Positions 1 through 6,912 are shown, numbered from the stretch's first letter. The stretch: DNA of 14,451 bases from Lentzea aerocolonigenes (GCF_000955955.1 NZ_JYJG01000293.1:1-14451), one strand, 5' to 3'. The notes: generated by a model from the letters alone, not told the origin. Made by a program: numbers and translations.

Positions 1-10
1 CCGCAGGTCC

Positions 11-820
11 GTGGCTGCCGACCCTTGGAATCAACCGTCTAGTCGCGGGGTGACCGAGAACGACGCACCCCGTTCTGCCGCGGGCAGGATGTTCCACTGG
101 GCGGGCTGGAGCCATCTCGCGGCACTCGCGACCGCCGCCACCGTCATTGCCGCCCTGTGGTTCACCAACAAGTCGCTGGTGGCGACGAACCAGCAGATCA
201 CCCTCGCCCAGCAGAGTCAGCTGTCGGACCGGTACGGACGCGCGGTCGACCAGCTGGGTTCGGACAAGGCCGACGTGCGCATGGGAGGCATCTACTCGCT
301 GGAGAAGCTCGGAAAGGACTCTGAGCGCGACCAGCCTGTCGTCGTGCAGGTGCTCGCGGCGTTCGTGCGCAACCACGCCCCCATGAGCGCCGGATGCCCG
401 CACGGACTGGACCACCCACTGGCGTCCGACGTGCAGGCGGCCCTGACCGCGCTGGGCCGACGAGACCCCGGCAGGGACGGCGGCGGCCGCCTCGACCTGA
501 GCCTGACCTGCCTGCACAACGCCGATCTGTCCGGAGCCCGCCTGGCCGGAGCCGATCTCTCGCTCAGCGACCTGTGGAACGCCCAGTTCACCGAGACCGA
601 CCTGAGCAGAGCGTTCATCGCATTGACCGACGCGAGTGACGCGAACTTCAGTGACGCGAATCTGACCGGGGCGAACCTGCCTGACACGAAACTGAACCGC
701 GCGATGTTCTCCTCCGCGAACCTCTCGGACGCCCTTCTGGTGAACGCGGACCTGACCGGCACTGATCTCAGCAGCGCCACGCTCACCGGAGCCGATCTCA
801 CTGGCGCCATCGGCCGGTAG
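11..820 (+). CDS. Membrane-anchored pentapeptide-repeat protein
   Basis: Seen: one predicted transmembrane helix at about residues 34-51, a polar, probably helical linker (about 53-150), then a run of about 20 pentapeptide repeats of the A(D/N)Lxx type from about residue 160 to the C-terminus. The repeats should fold into a right-handed quadrilateral beta-helix. This layout (TM helix, conserved linker containing RYGRAVDQLGS, C-terminal repeats) is common in actinomycete proteins of unknown function. The repeat domain probably faces the cytoplasm or cell surface as a binding scaffold; no enzymatic motif is visible. At DNA level the 11-mer AGTGACGCGAA occurs at 635-645 and 650-660, exactly one repeat unit apart, which suggests recent repeat duplication. 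The GTG start is uncertain: the frame is open to the window edge and no strong Shine-Dalgarno is seen, so the gene could begin further upstream. Confidence 0.8.
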   Translation: MAADPWNQPSSRGVTENDAPRSAAGRMFHWAGWSHLAALATAATVIAALWFTNKSLVATNQQITLAQQSQLSDRYGRAVDQLGSDKADVRMGGIYSLEKLGKDSERDQPVVVQVLAAFVRNHAPMSAGCPHGLDHPLASDVQAALTALGRRDPGRDGGGRLDLSLTCLHNADLSGARLAGADLSLSDLWNAQFTETDLSRAFIALTDASDANFSDANLTGANLPDTKLNRAMFSSANLSDALLVNADLTGTDLSSATLTGADLTGAIGR

Positions 821-855
821 CGTGCCCGAATGGCGCGGGCATCAGCTGACCGGCC
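812..855 (+). terminator. Compound stem-loop after the pentapeptide gene
   Basis: An outer stem GGCCGGT (812-818) pairs with ACCGGCC (849-855). It encloses an inner stem TGCCCG (823-828) pairing with CGGGCA (836-841). The structure straddles the stop codon at 818-820. There is no U-tract after it, which is common for actinobacterial terminators, so the terminator role is inferred from stem strength and position only. The remaining sequence to 1047 holds no gene I can support. Confidence 0.45.
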
Positions 856-1047
856 AGCCGCTCGTCCAACGGGTGCCGGCCCGCCAGGGTGGTGATGCGC
901 GCAGGCAACACGGCCAGTACACATCGCTCTTTGGCAGGCCGATGTCGACGAGCCGACCTCCACACTCCCCGTACGCGACACTCGAACGCCGAGCTTCCCC
1001 CTTCGACACCATTGCGCGCCGCGGGGTGCGCGACCGTGGCGGCACGC

Positions 1048-1059
1048 AATAATTGATTC
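1048..1059 (+). promoter_or_regulatory. -10 element for a leaderless transcript
   Basis: AATAAT at 1048-1053 matches TATAAT at five of six positions. It is followed by six bases and then the ATG at 1060, so the predicted transcription start coincides with the start codon. No Shine-Dalgarno precedes this ATG and no clear -35 box is seen. Confidence 0.45.
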
Positions 1060-1908
1060 ATGACTCAACGTGTCGCGGTGACCGGAGGCAGCGGCAAGCT
1101 CGGCCGCGCTGTCGTGGCCGATCTGATCGAGCACGGCTGGGAGGTGCACAACCTCGACCAGGCCGCTCCCCCGACGCCCCGAGGCGAGTTCACGCGCGTC
1201 GACCTGACCGACTACGGCCAGGTCGTGGAGGCGATCAGCGGGATCGACGACAGGTACGCCGGGCTCGACGCCGTGGTGCACCTGGCCGCGATCCCCGGCC
1301 CTGGTGTCGCACCCAACGCGAAGACGTTCCACAACAACGTGACGAGCACCTACAACGTGTTCGCCGCGGCACGACTCGCCAAGGTGCGCAACGTCGTGTG
1401 GGCGTCGAGCGAGACGGTGCTCGGGCTGCCGTTCGACACTCCCCCGCCGTACATCCCGATCGACGAGGAGTACGCGGGCCGCCCGGAGACGTCGTACTCG
1501 CTGGGCAAGCTCGTCGACGAGACGCTCGCGCAGCAGTTCTGCCGCTGGGAGCCCGAGATGAAGATCATCGGGCTGAGGTTCTCGAACGTGATGGAGCCGC
1601 ACGACTACGAACGCTTCCCGTTCGACGCCGACCCGCTCGCGCGCAAGTGGAACCTCTGGTCGTACATCGACGCGCGGGACGGTGCGCAGGCCGTGCGCAA
1701 GGCATTGCAGCACGACGCGACGGGGTTCGACGTGTTCATCATCGCCAACGCCGACACGTGCATGACGACGCCGAACGACGAGCTGGTCGCGAAGGTCTAT
1801 CCGGGCGTGCCGCTCAAGCGGGAGTTCGGTCCTCACGAGACTCTGCTGTCGATTGAGAAGGCACGGCGGGTGCTGGGGTTCGAGCCTTCGCACACCTGGC
1901 GGTCGTGA
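1060..1908 (+). CDS. NAD-dependent epimerase/dehydratase (extended SDR)
   Basis: 282 aa with an N-terminal Rossmann fold. The nucleotide-binding motif TGGSGKLG is at residues 8-15, the extended-SDR signature HLAAIPG lies near residue 70, a WASSE motif supplies the catalytic Ser, and the catalytic Tyr-x3-Lys is YSLGK at 146-150. The set is complete, so it is probably active. The family includes sugar-nucleotide epimerases, dehydratases and uronate dehydrogenases; the substrate cannot be assigned, and no sugar-nucleotide pathway genes adjoin it. The C-terminus (RRVLGFEP) is a typical family ending. Its last 95 bp overlap the 3' end of the convergent gene on the other strand. The ATG start fits the conserved N-terminus and is probably leaderless. 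Confidence 0.88.
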   Translation: MTQRVAVTGGSGKLGRAVVADLIEHGWEVHNLDQAAPPTPRGEFTRVDLTDYGQVVEAISGIDDRYAGLDAVVHLAAIPGPGVAPNAKTFHNNVTSTYNVFAAARLAKVRNVVWASSETVLGLPFDTPPPYIPIDEEYAGRPETSYSLGKLVDETLAQQFCRWEPEMKIIGLRFSNVMEPHDYERFPFDADPLARKWNLWSYIDARDGAQAVRKALQHDATGFDVFIIANADTCMTTPNDELVAKVYPGVPLKREFGPHETLLSIEKARRVLGFEPSHTWRS

Positions 1909-2818
1909 CCTCCCTGGCGAGCCCGAACAGCTCGTCCGCCGCTCGCGCCCTCGGCCCCGACTGCCGCAGGTGGTTGAGGGCGCGGGCGAGCAGCAGTTCG
2001 GCCTGCTGCTCGCACCACTTGCGGCCGCCCGCTTCCTCGATCCGGGCGGCCAGCTCGTGCGGTTCGGCGTCGGAGGCGTAGACATCGGTGCCGAAGCTCA
2101 TCGCGGCGACCACCGGCAACGTGCGGCGGCGGTGCAGCAGGTCGTCGTAGAGCGGCGAGCCGCTGACCGTCGCGCCGCCCCAGATCGCCTGGACGTCGTC
2201 GACGTGCTTGCGCGCCAGGCCGATGTCGTCGCCGAACTCCCTGAGGTGGTCGGCCTGACTCCGCGAACCGCCCGCGGACAACGCACCGAGCTCGCACGCG
2301 CAGGCCGTCAGCGTCGAGTGCTTCGCCGCCGCCACGCCCAGGTACTCGGCGATGTCGACGTCGTCGCGGTCGTCCATCTCGACTTCCTGGACATAACCGT
2401 CCACAACGGACAGCAGTGCCGCGTTGAGGATCATCACCTCGGGTTTGGTGAGCTGCCCGAAAGCCAGTGAGATCAACGCGTCCGCGGCGGAGACGGCCCT
2501 GTCGTCACCGAACTCCACCCACGCGCTCGGCTGGTGGCCGCGGCTGACCGCGCGCGTCATCAGGTCGGCGTGCAGCTGTTCGTGCTGGAACGCGAGCTCC
2601 AGCGCGGTCGCGACGCGGATCGCCCTGGTGGCGTCACCGATGCAGTCCGCGGCGAGCAGCGCCAGCGCGGACGTCGAGAAGTCCGGACTGTGGTGTTCGA
2701 CGACCTCGCGCGTTTCGTCCGGAAGCGAGGCGATCGCGGCCTTCCACGGCGTGTCGATCATGGCCCGGCTCCACGCCAGCACGTCCCGCGGCGGCGCGAC
2801 CACATCGATGCTCGTCAC
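1814..2818 (-). CDS. Degenerate polyprenyl (isoprenyl diphosphate) synthase homologue
   Basis: 334 aa with the all-helical isoprenyl diphosphate synthase layout, but key motifs are eroded. The first Asp-rich motif (normally DDxxD) reads HADLM at residues 83-87. The N-terminal GGKxxR diphosphate-binding motif is not recognisable. The KT pair is K166-H167. The second Asp-rich region keeps only D207-D208, in VDDVQAIWG. Family landmarks such as SAADAL (110-115), ELGALSAGG (176-184) and TLPVVAAM (233-240) remain. Loss of the first metal-binding motif suggests a pseudoenzyme, a non-catalytic subunit or altered chemistry. Residues from about 304 onward are encoded antisense to the epimerase gene and look like an appended tail. 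The GTG at 2818 has no Shine-Dalgarno but sits six bases after a -10-like TAGCTT. No terpene cyclase or other isoprenoid gene is adjacent. Confidence 0.72.
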   Translation of the reverse strand: MTSIDVVAPPRDVLAWSRAMIDTPWKAAIASLPDETREVVEHHSPDFSTSALALLAADCIGDATRAIRVATALELAFQHEQLHADLMTRAVSRGHQPSAWVEFGDDRAVSAADALISLAFGQLTKPEVMILNAALLSVVDGYVQEVEMDDRDDVDIAEYLGVAAAKHSTLTACACELGALSAGGSRSQADHLREFGDDIGLARKHVDDVQAIWGGATVSGSPLYDDLLHRRRTLPVVAAMSFGTDVYASDAEPHELAARIEEAGGRKWCEQQAELLLARALNHLRQSGPRARAADELFGLAREVTTARCAKARTPAPAVPSQSTAESREDRTPA

Positions 2819-2830
2819 ACGAGGAAGCTA
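2819..2830 (-). promoter_or_regulatory. -10 element for the polyprenyl-synthase-like gene
   Basis: On the minus strand TAGCTT (2830-2825) fits TAnnnT and is followed by six bases and the GTG start at 2818, which again implies a leaderless mRNA. No convincing -35 box is present 17-18 bases further up. Confidence 0.4.
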
Positions 2831-2961
2831 AACCCGCAGGTCAGCTGTGACGGCCTGCATGCCACTGTCGTGTTAAAGAGGGGCACGATCCGGCGAGCGG
2901 GACTACGTTGATGTTGAACGGGTTGTTGCCACCATCACCCGACCGTGATCGTCGTTTTCCT

Positions 2962-2967
2962 GAGGGG
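2962..2967 (+). promoter_or_regulatory. Ribosome binding site that fixes the aldo/keto reductase start
   Basis: GAGGGG lies six bases before the GTG at 2974. This supports that GTG over the in-frame TTG at 2908 and ATG at 2911, whose extra 22 codons have no family counterpart. A possible -10 (TACGTT, 2904-2909) upstream would leave these bases in a 5' leader. Confidence 0.65.
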
Positions 2968-2973
2968 CTGACC

Positions 2974-3939
2974 GTGCGCTACACCAAGCTCGCCGGCATG
3001 GACGTGTCCGAGATCTGTCTCGGCATGATGAGTTACGGAGACCCGTCGCGCGGAGGCCATCCGTGGTCGCTGCCGGACGAGGAGTCGCGACCGTTCATCA
3101 AGGCAGCGCTCGACGCCGGCATCAACTTCTTCGACACCGCGAACGTCTACTCCGACGGCTCCTCGGAGGAGATCACCGGGCGTGCGCTGAAGGACTTCGC
3201 GCGGCGCGACGAGATCGTGCTCGCCACCAAGGTCAACGGCCGCATGCACGCCGGTTCGAACGGCGCGGGCCTGTCCCGCAAGGCGATCTTCGCCGAGATC
3301 GACAACTCGCTGCGCCGGCTGGGCACGGACTACGTCGACCTGTACCAGATCCACCGCTTCGACTCCTCCGTGCCACTTGAGGAGACTTTGGAGGCGCTGC
3401 ACGACGTCGTGAAGTCCGGCAAGGCGCGCTACATCGGCGCGTCGTCCATGTACGCGTGGCAGTTCGCCAAGTCGTTGTTCACTCAGCGGCAGAACGGCTG
3501 GACGCGGTTCGTGTCGATGCAGAACCACTACAACCTCCTCTACCGCGAGGAGGAGCGCGAGATGCTGCCGTTCTGCGCGGACCAGGGCGTCGCCGTCATT
3601 CCGTGGAGCCCGCTGGCCCGCGGCCGCCTCACCCGCGACTGGGACTCGACGACGGCTCGCACCGAGACCGACGAGTTCGGGTCCACTCTGTACGTCGAGT
3701 CGGACAGCGCCATCGTCTCGCGGGTGGCCGAGGTGGCCGCGGCTCGGGGCGTGTCACGGGCGCAGGTCGCGCTGGCGTGGCTGCACCGCAACCCTGTCGT
3801 CACCGCGCCGATCATCGGCGTCACGAAGCTCCCGCAGCTGGACGACGCGGTGGCGTCGCTCGACGTCGAACTCACCGACGACGAGGTGCAGTTGCTGGAG
3901 TCGGCCTACCAGCCGCACCGGATCGCCGGCCACAGCTAG
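2974..3939 (+). CDS. Aldo/keto reductase
   Basis: 321 aa, full length for a (beta/alpha)8-barrel NADPH-dependent aldo/keto reductase of the YajO/Tas-like bacterial group. All four catalytic residues are present: Asp54 and Tyr59 (in DTANVYSDG), Lys86 (in LATKVNG) and His127 (in YQIHRFD). Later landmarks are QNHYNLLYREEE, PWSPLARGRL and a C-terminal LDDAV-type cofactor-binding segment. It should reduce aldehydes or ketones in the cytosol; the natural substrate is unknown. The GTG start was chosen for its Shine-Dalgarno and because homologues begin M-R-Y-T-K-L. The stop overlaps the stop of the convergent ArsR gene in a shared CTAG (3936-3939). It is divergent from the polyprenyl-synthase-like gene and appears to be transcribed alone. 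Confidence 0.9.
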   Translation: MRYTKLAGMDVSEICLGMMSYGDPSRGGHPWSLPDEESRPFIKAALDAGINFFDTANVYSDGSSEEITGRALKDFARRDEIVLATKVNGRMHAGSNGAGLSRKAIFAEIDNSLRRLGTDYVDLYQIHRFDSSVPLEETLEALHDVVKSGKARYIGASSMYAWQFAKSLFTQRQNGWTRFVSMQNHYNLLYREEEREMLPFCADQGVAVIPWSPLARGRLTRDWDSTTARTETDEFGSTLYVESDSAIVSRVAEVAAARGVSRAQVALAWLHRNPVVTAPIIGVTKLPQLDDAVASLDVELTDDEVQLLESAYQPHRIAGHS

Positions 3940-4268
3940 TCGGCTTGGAGCTGGGCCAGCAGTTGGTTCTGTCCCACCAGCAACTCGGTCAGGATGCGTC
4001 TGGCGGCTCTGAGCAGGTCAGCCACGTCGGCACCCGCGAGGGCGTACACCACGGTCGAACCCTCGCGGGTCGCCGTGACGATCCCCGATCTGCGCAGCAC
4101 GGCGAGCTGGGCCGAGAGGTTGGAGGCCTCGACCTCGATCTCGGCGAGCAGCTCGCGCACGGCCTTCGGCCCGTCCTGCAGCAGCTCGAGCACCCGGATG
4201 CGGACCGGATGCCCGAGCATGCGGAAGAAGTCGGCCTTCGCCTGGTATAGCGGAACCGGCACGGTCAC
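3936..4268 (-). CDS. ArsR-family winged-helix repressor without metal-ligand cysteines
   Basis: 110 aa, normal ArsR/SmtB size. An N-terminal helix precedes the family hallmark LGHPVRIRVLELL (18-30), a recognition-helix region ASNLSAQLAVLRRSGIV (48-64), a beta-wing (TREGSTVVYAL, 67-77) and a C-terminal dimerisation helix. The protein contains no cysteine and only one histidine (in LGHP), so the known alpha-3, alpha-5 and Cys-based metal sites are absent and the signal is unknown. The GTG start overlaps the stop of the upstream 51-aa gene in GTGA, so translation is probably coupled. Longer readings of this frame upstream lie over that small gene and look non-coding. Likely autoregulated through the palindrome at 4440-4455. 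Confidence 0.85.
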   Translation of the reverse strand: MTVPVPLYQAKADFFRMLGHPVRIRVLELLQDGPKAVRELLAEIEVEASNLSAQLAVLRRSGIVTATREGSTVVYALAGADVADLLRAARRILTELLVGQNQLLAQLQAD

Positions 4269-4420
4269 TTCACCCCGTGCTCGGCGGCGAGCCGCCGGAG
4301 GTTGGCGAGGTCGGCGCCGTGCGTCTCGGCGGCGTACGCGTCCTGCTGCTCCTCCGCGCGCCGCACGGCTTCCTCCGCCTGCGCGATGCGGGCGAGGAGG
4401 TTGTCCCTGAACTCGTTCAC
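4265..4420 (-). CDS. Small 51-aa helical protein coupled to the ArsR repressor
   Basis: A GTG-initiated ORF of 51 codons reading VNEFRDNLLARIAQ at its start and LAAEHGVK at its end. The composition is rich in Ala, Glu, Arg and Gln with no Cys, Pro or membrane segment, which predicts one or two amphipathic helices or a short coiled coil. Its stop overlaps the repressor GTG by 4 nt, a common sign of a real co-translated gene. It lies just downstream of the 16-bp palindrome. I do not recognise a function; I infer a partner or modulator of the repressor. No strong Shine-Dalgarno is seen, and a -10-like CAGGTT at 4434-4429 might allow a nearly leaderless start. Confidence 0.6.
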   Translation of the reverse strand: MNEFRDNLLARIAQAEEAVRRAEEQQDAYAAETHGADLANLRRLAAEHGVK

Positions 4421-4439
4421 GACACCACAACCTGTCGAA

Positions 4440-4455
4440 TTGAAGAATTCTTCAA
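4440..4455. promoter_or_regulatory. Perfect 16-bp palindrome, candidate ArsR operator
   Basis: TTGAAGAATTCTTCAA is a perfect palindrome, strikingly AT-rich for this genome. It lies 20 bp upstream of the 51-aa gene and ten bases past the stop of the solute-binding gene. ArsR-family dimers bind inverted repeats of this kind at their own promoters. The minus-strand TTGAAG (4455-4450) could also serve as a -35 box. A terminator role is less likely: the stem is weak and lacks a loop and U-tract. Confidence 0.6.
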
Positions 4456-4464
4456 GTCGTCAGG

Positions 4465-5613
4465 TTACCCCAGTTTGGCGACCTCGATGAAGTCCGGGAT
4501 CTGGGCTTTCAGTGCCCCGTTCGGCTGGAATCGGTAGAACAGCACGGCCGTGCTGCACGCCGAGTTGCCGAACCACGCGTGGTCGCACGTGATCTGCGGG
4601 CCGAGGAAGCTGTCGAGGTTCTTGACGGACTTCAACGCCTGCTCGGGCGTACCGTCCGAAGTGGACAGCACTCGGGCGAGCGTGATCATGTCCGCGAACG
4701 ACACCACCGCGCCCGCAACGGGTTCGTCGTGGCCCGCTTCCTTCATCGCCGCGCGGTACTCCTCGATCTCGTCCTGGTTGGCGGGTGGTGCGGACAGCGG
4801 GTCCGTCGGGTGCCAGAAGTCCGACGACAGCTCGACGCCGATCGACTGGTTCCCCACGGACTTCGGCAGCCCGGTGCACGACGCGGCGAGGATTCGCCCC
4901 TCGTAGCCGGACTCTCGCAGCGATCGGACGAGGTGCGTGCACTGCTCCTCGGTGGCGGCGATGCTGCCGGACGCCTCCGCGGTGTGCACCTGCCGGGCCA
5001 GGCCGTCCCAGCCCGGGTTGTCGGCCGGGTAGTAGAGCGAGCGGTAGCCGAGGCCGAACCGCCTGGCCGCCGGGGTGAGCACGGTGTCGGTGAAGGCGTG
5101 CGTGGCCGGCGACTCGGGCAGCAGCCATGCGACCGTCTTCACGCCCTGATCCGCGTAGTACTTGAGCGCCGCCGTCCCGTACGCAACGGCTGCGGCACCG
5201 AAGAAGTAGGCGTTCCTGTGGTTCATCAGGCCGGGCGTGAACTGGACGTGCCCGACCAGCGGGATGGCGGCGTCGCTGAGCGCGGGCATGGCTGCGTCGG
5301 CTCCGGTGTCGACGCCCTGCACGACCACGGACACCTTGTCGCGCACGAACTTCTCCGCACAGGCGGCGGACTGCTCCGGCGTGCCGTCCGTGGGGCAGGT
5401 GATCAGTTCGAACGGGCGGTTGCGGACGCCGCCCTGGCGGTTGAGGTGGGCGACGGCGACCTCGGCACCGGTCTGCAGCTCCGGCACCGCGAACGCGCCG
5501 GACGCGTTGTTGAGGTATCCGATCTTGATGGGATCGCCGCTGGGGCCTCTCGCTGGCTCGGCGGCACACCCCGTGGCCAGCAGGAGAACAGCGGCCACGA
5601 CCCGTAAATGCAT
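4465..5613 (-). CDS. Branched-chain-amino-acid-type ABC solute-binding lipoprotein
   Basis: 382 aa. A signal peptide (MHLRVVAAVLLLATGC) ends in a lipobox Cys at residue 16, so the mature protein should be lipid-anchored outside the membrane. The rest is a type I periplasmic binding fold: IKIGYLNNASGAF opens lobe 1, then AVAHLNRQGGV, an SAACAEKFVRDKVSVVVQG segment, and lobe 2 from about residue 150. This family (LivJ-like) binds amino acids, amides or other small organic acids; the ligand is unknown. No permease or ATPase gene adjoins it, so it is an orphan. ATG 5613 was chosen because AAGGGGAG precedes it closely; an in-frame ATG at 5631 would add six residues. The gene diverges from the molybdate operon. 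Confidence 0.82.
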   Translation of the reverse strand: MHLRVVAAVLLLATGCAAEPARGPSGDPIKIGYLNNASGAFAVPELQTGAEVAVAHLNRQGGVRNRPFELITCPTDGTPEQSAACAEKFVRDKVSVVVQGVDTGADAAMPALSDAAIPLVGHVQFTPGLMNHRNAYFFGAAAVAYGTAALKYYADQGVKTVAWLLPESPATHAFTDTVLTPAARRFGLGYRSLYYPADNPGWDGLARQVHTAEASGSIAATEEQCTHLVRSLRESGYEGRILAASCTGLPKSVGNQSIGVELSSDFWHPTDPLSAPPANQDEIEEYRAAMKEAGHDEPVAGAVVSFADMITLARVLSTSDGTPEQALKSVKNLDSFLGPQITCDHAWFGNSACSTAVLFYRFQPNGALKAQIPDFIEVAKLG

Positions 5614-5681
5614 GACTCCCCTTGTGGGCATCGGCGGTGATGCGAAGCGCCGATGCTCACGAGATGAGACGCCACCGATAA

Positions 5682-5697
5682 GTCGGGTTACCCCGAC
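5682..5697. repeat. Inverted repeat in the SBP-mod divergent intergenic region
   Basis: GTCGGG (5682-5687) and CCCGAC (5692-5697) form a perfect 6-bp dyad around TTAC. It lies between the solute-binding gene and the mod promoter. It could be an operator for the leftward gene or a small hairpin; no regulator can be assigned. Confidence 0.4.
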
Positions 5698-5725
5698 AGC
5701 TAGCGGCTTTCGCTGCTCGGAATAG

Positions 5726-5755
5726 TTGAGATACCCGCAAACGCGGACATAGACT
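5726..5755 (+). promoter_or_regulatory. Sigma-70-type promoter of the molybdate operon
   Basis: -35 TTGAGA (5726-5731) matches TTGACA at five of six positions, with an 18-bp spacer and a -10 TAGACT (5750-5755). Seven bases later comes the GTG at 5763, so the mRNA is predicted to be leaderless. The spacer carries a small dyad, CCGC (5735-5738) and GCGG (5743-5746), which could be part of a regulator site; this last point is weak. Confidence 0.7.
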
Positions 5756-5762
5756 GCCGATC

Positions 5763-6161
5763 GTGCCGAATCTGCGGATCAGCGAAGCCGCCGCGCTGCT
5801 CGGGGTCAGTGACGACACCCTGCGCCGGTGGATAGATCAGGGGCGCCTGCAGTCCGTCGTGCTGGACAACGGGCGCAAGGGCGTCAGCGGTGTGGAGCTC
5901 GCCGAGTTCGCCCAGAAGATGACCGAGGTCGCCGAGCCGGGGACGACGGTGGCGGCGTCGGCGCGCAACCGGATGAAGGGCATCGTCACGCGGGTCGTGA
6001 AGGACGGCGTGATGGCGCAGGTCGACATGCAGGCCGGGCCGTTCCGCATCACGTCGCTGATCAGTCGCGAGTCCGCCGACGAGCTCGGCCTCGAGGTGGG
6101 CAGCGTCGCCGTCGCCTCCATCAAGTCCACGCACGTCGTCGTCGAGATCCCGGAGGCCTGA
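5763..6161 (+). CDS. HTH-Mop molybdate-binding transcriptional regulator
   Basis: 132 aa. Residues 4-50 form a MerR/excisionase-type helix-turn-helix (ISEAAALLGVSDDTLRRWIDQGRL). Residues 66-131 form one Mop/TOBE domain: SARNRMKG opens it, then MQAGPFRITSLISRESADELGL and SVAVASIKSTHVVVE. Mop domains bind molybdate or tungstate oxyanions, usually as multimers. As first gene of an operon with modABC, it is the likely molybdate sensor repressing or tuning uptake, functionally like E. coli ModE but built from a different HTH and a single Mop. The GTG start is set by the conserved N-terminus and by the promoter only seven bases upstream. One base separates its stop from modA. Confidence 0.85.
   Translation: MPNLRISEAAALLGVSDDTLRRWIDQGRLQSVVLDNGRKGVSGVELAEFAQKMTEVAEPGTTVAASARNRMKGIVTRVVKDGVMAQVDMQAGPFRITSLISRESADELGLEVGSVAVASIKSTHVVVEIPEA
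6152..6156 (+). promoter_or_regulatory. Ribosome binding site that fixes the modA TTG start
   Basis: GGAGG at 6152-6156 lies six bases before TTG 6163. This start gives a signal peptide with a positively charged MKR n-region, which the alternative GTG at 6172 would remove. Confidence 0.65.
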
Positions 6162-6162
6162 G

Positions 6163-6912
6163 TTGAAGAGGGTGCTCGCGGTCGCGGCACTGTTGCTCGC
6201 CGGGTGCGGTTCACCGGCACCCGCGCAGACCGGTGTCTCCGGGAACGTCACGGTGTTCGCGGCGGCGTCGCTGACCGAGTCTTTCCGGAAACTGGGCGAG
6301 GAGTTCGAGACCGCGAACCCCGGTACGAAGGTCACGTTCAACTTCGCGGGCAGCTCGGCGCTGGCGCAGCAGATCAACCAGGGCGCGCCGGCCGACGTGT
6401 TCGCGTCCGCGGCTCCGGCCAACATGAAGCAGGTGACCGACACCAAGGCCGTCACCGCGACGCCCACGACGTTCGCGAGGAACACGCTGCAGATCGCGGT
6501 GCCCGAGGGGAACCCCGGCAAGATCACCGGGCTCGCGGACTTCGCCAAGGCGGACCTGAAGATCGCGTTGTGCGCGGAACAGGTGCCGTGCGGGGCGGCG
6601 TCGAAGAAGGTGTTCGAGGCGGCCAAGATCACCGCCGCACCGGACACGCTGGAACAGGACGTGAAAGCCGTGCTGACCAAGGTGTCGCTGGGTGAGGTCG
6701 ATGCGGCGCTCGTCTACCGGACGGACGTCAAGGCCGCGGGTGACAAGGTCGAGGGCAAGGACTTCACCGAAGCCTCCAACGCGGTCAACGACTACCCGAT
6801 CGCCGCGCTGGACAAGGCGCCGAACGCCGCTGCCGCCAAGGCTTTCCTCGACTACGTGCTGTCGGACAAGGGCAAGAGGGTGCTCTCCGAAGCGGGTTTC
6901 GCCGCGCCGTGA
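6163..6912 (+). CDS. modA: Molybdate ABC transporter substrate-binding lipoprotein ModA
   Basis: 249 aa. The signal peptide ends in a lipobox LLAGC with Cys15, so it is a lipid-anchored extracytoplasmic receptor. Mature-domain landmarks match ModA: VTVFAAASLTES (Ser36 is a likely oxyanion ligand), FNFAGSSALAQQI, ADVFASA, a hinge around EVDAALVYRTDV and NDYPIAAL, and a C-terminal AAKAFLDYVLSDKGK. It captures molybdate (and probably tungstate) for ModBC, feeding molybdenum cofactor synthesis. Its TGA overlaps the modB GTG in GTGA, showing translational coupling. Start codon TTG, supported by a Shine-Dalgarno. Confidence 0.93.
   Translation: MKRVLAVAALLLAGCGSPAPAQTGVSGNVTVFAAASLTESFRKLGEEFETANPGTKVTFNFAGSSALAQQINQGAPADVFASAAPANMKQVTDTKAVTATPTTFARNTLQIAVPEGNPGKITGLADFAKADLKIALCAEQVPCGAASKKVFEAAKITAAPDTLEQDVKAVLTKVSLGEVDAALVYRTDVKAAGDKVEGKDFTEASNAVNDYPIAALDKAPNAAAAKAFLDYVLSDKGKRVLSEAGFAAP

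Noticed and set aside
821..1059. Possible small genes in the pentapeptide-epimerase gap (plus 822-1052, minus 798-1061)
   Set aside because: No ribosome site, no domain and biased Arg/Pro composition; treated as non-coding.
292..2085. 597-codon minus-strand open frame spanning the pentapeptide gene, the gap and the epimerase
   Set aside because: Low-complexity Arg/Val-rich translation with no recognisable domain; it runs antisense to two well-supported genes and reflects high GC.
4269..4430. N-terminal extension of the ArsR protein
   Set aside because: The extension is Arg/Gly-rich and lies over the 51-aa gene in another frame; the conserved ArsR region starts at GTG 4268.
5702..5714. Short AGCG...CGCT dyad upstream of the mod promoter
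   Set aside because: Four-base arms are expected by chance at this GC content.
5700..6680. 326-codon minus-strand frame over the HTH-Mop and modA genes
   Set aside because: No family match that I can see; it covers two strong plus-strand genes.
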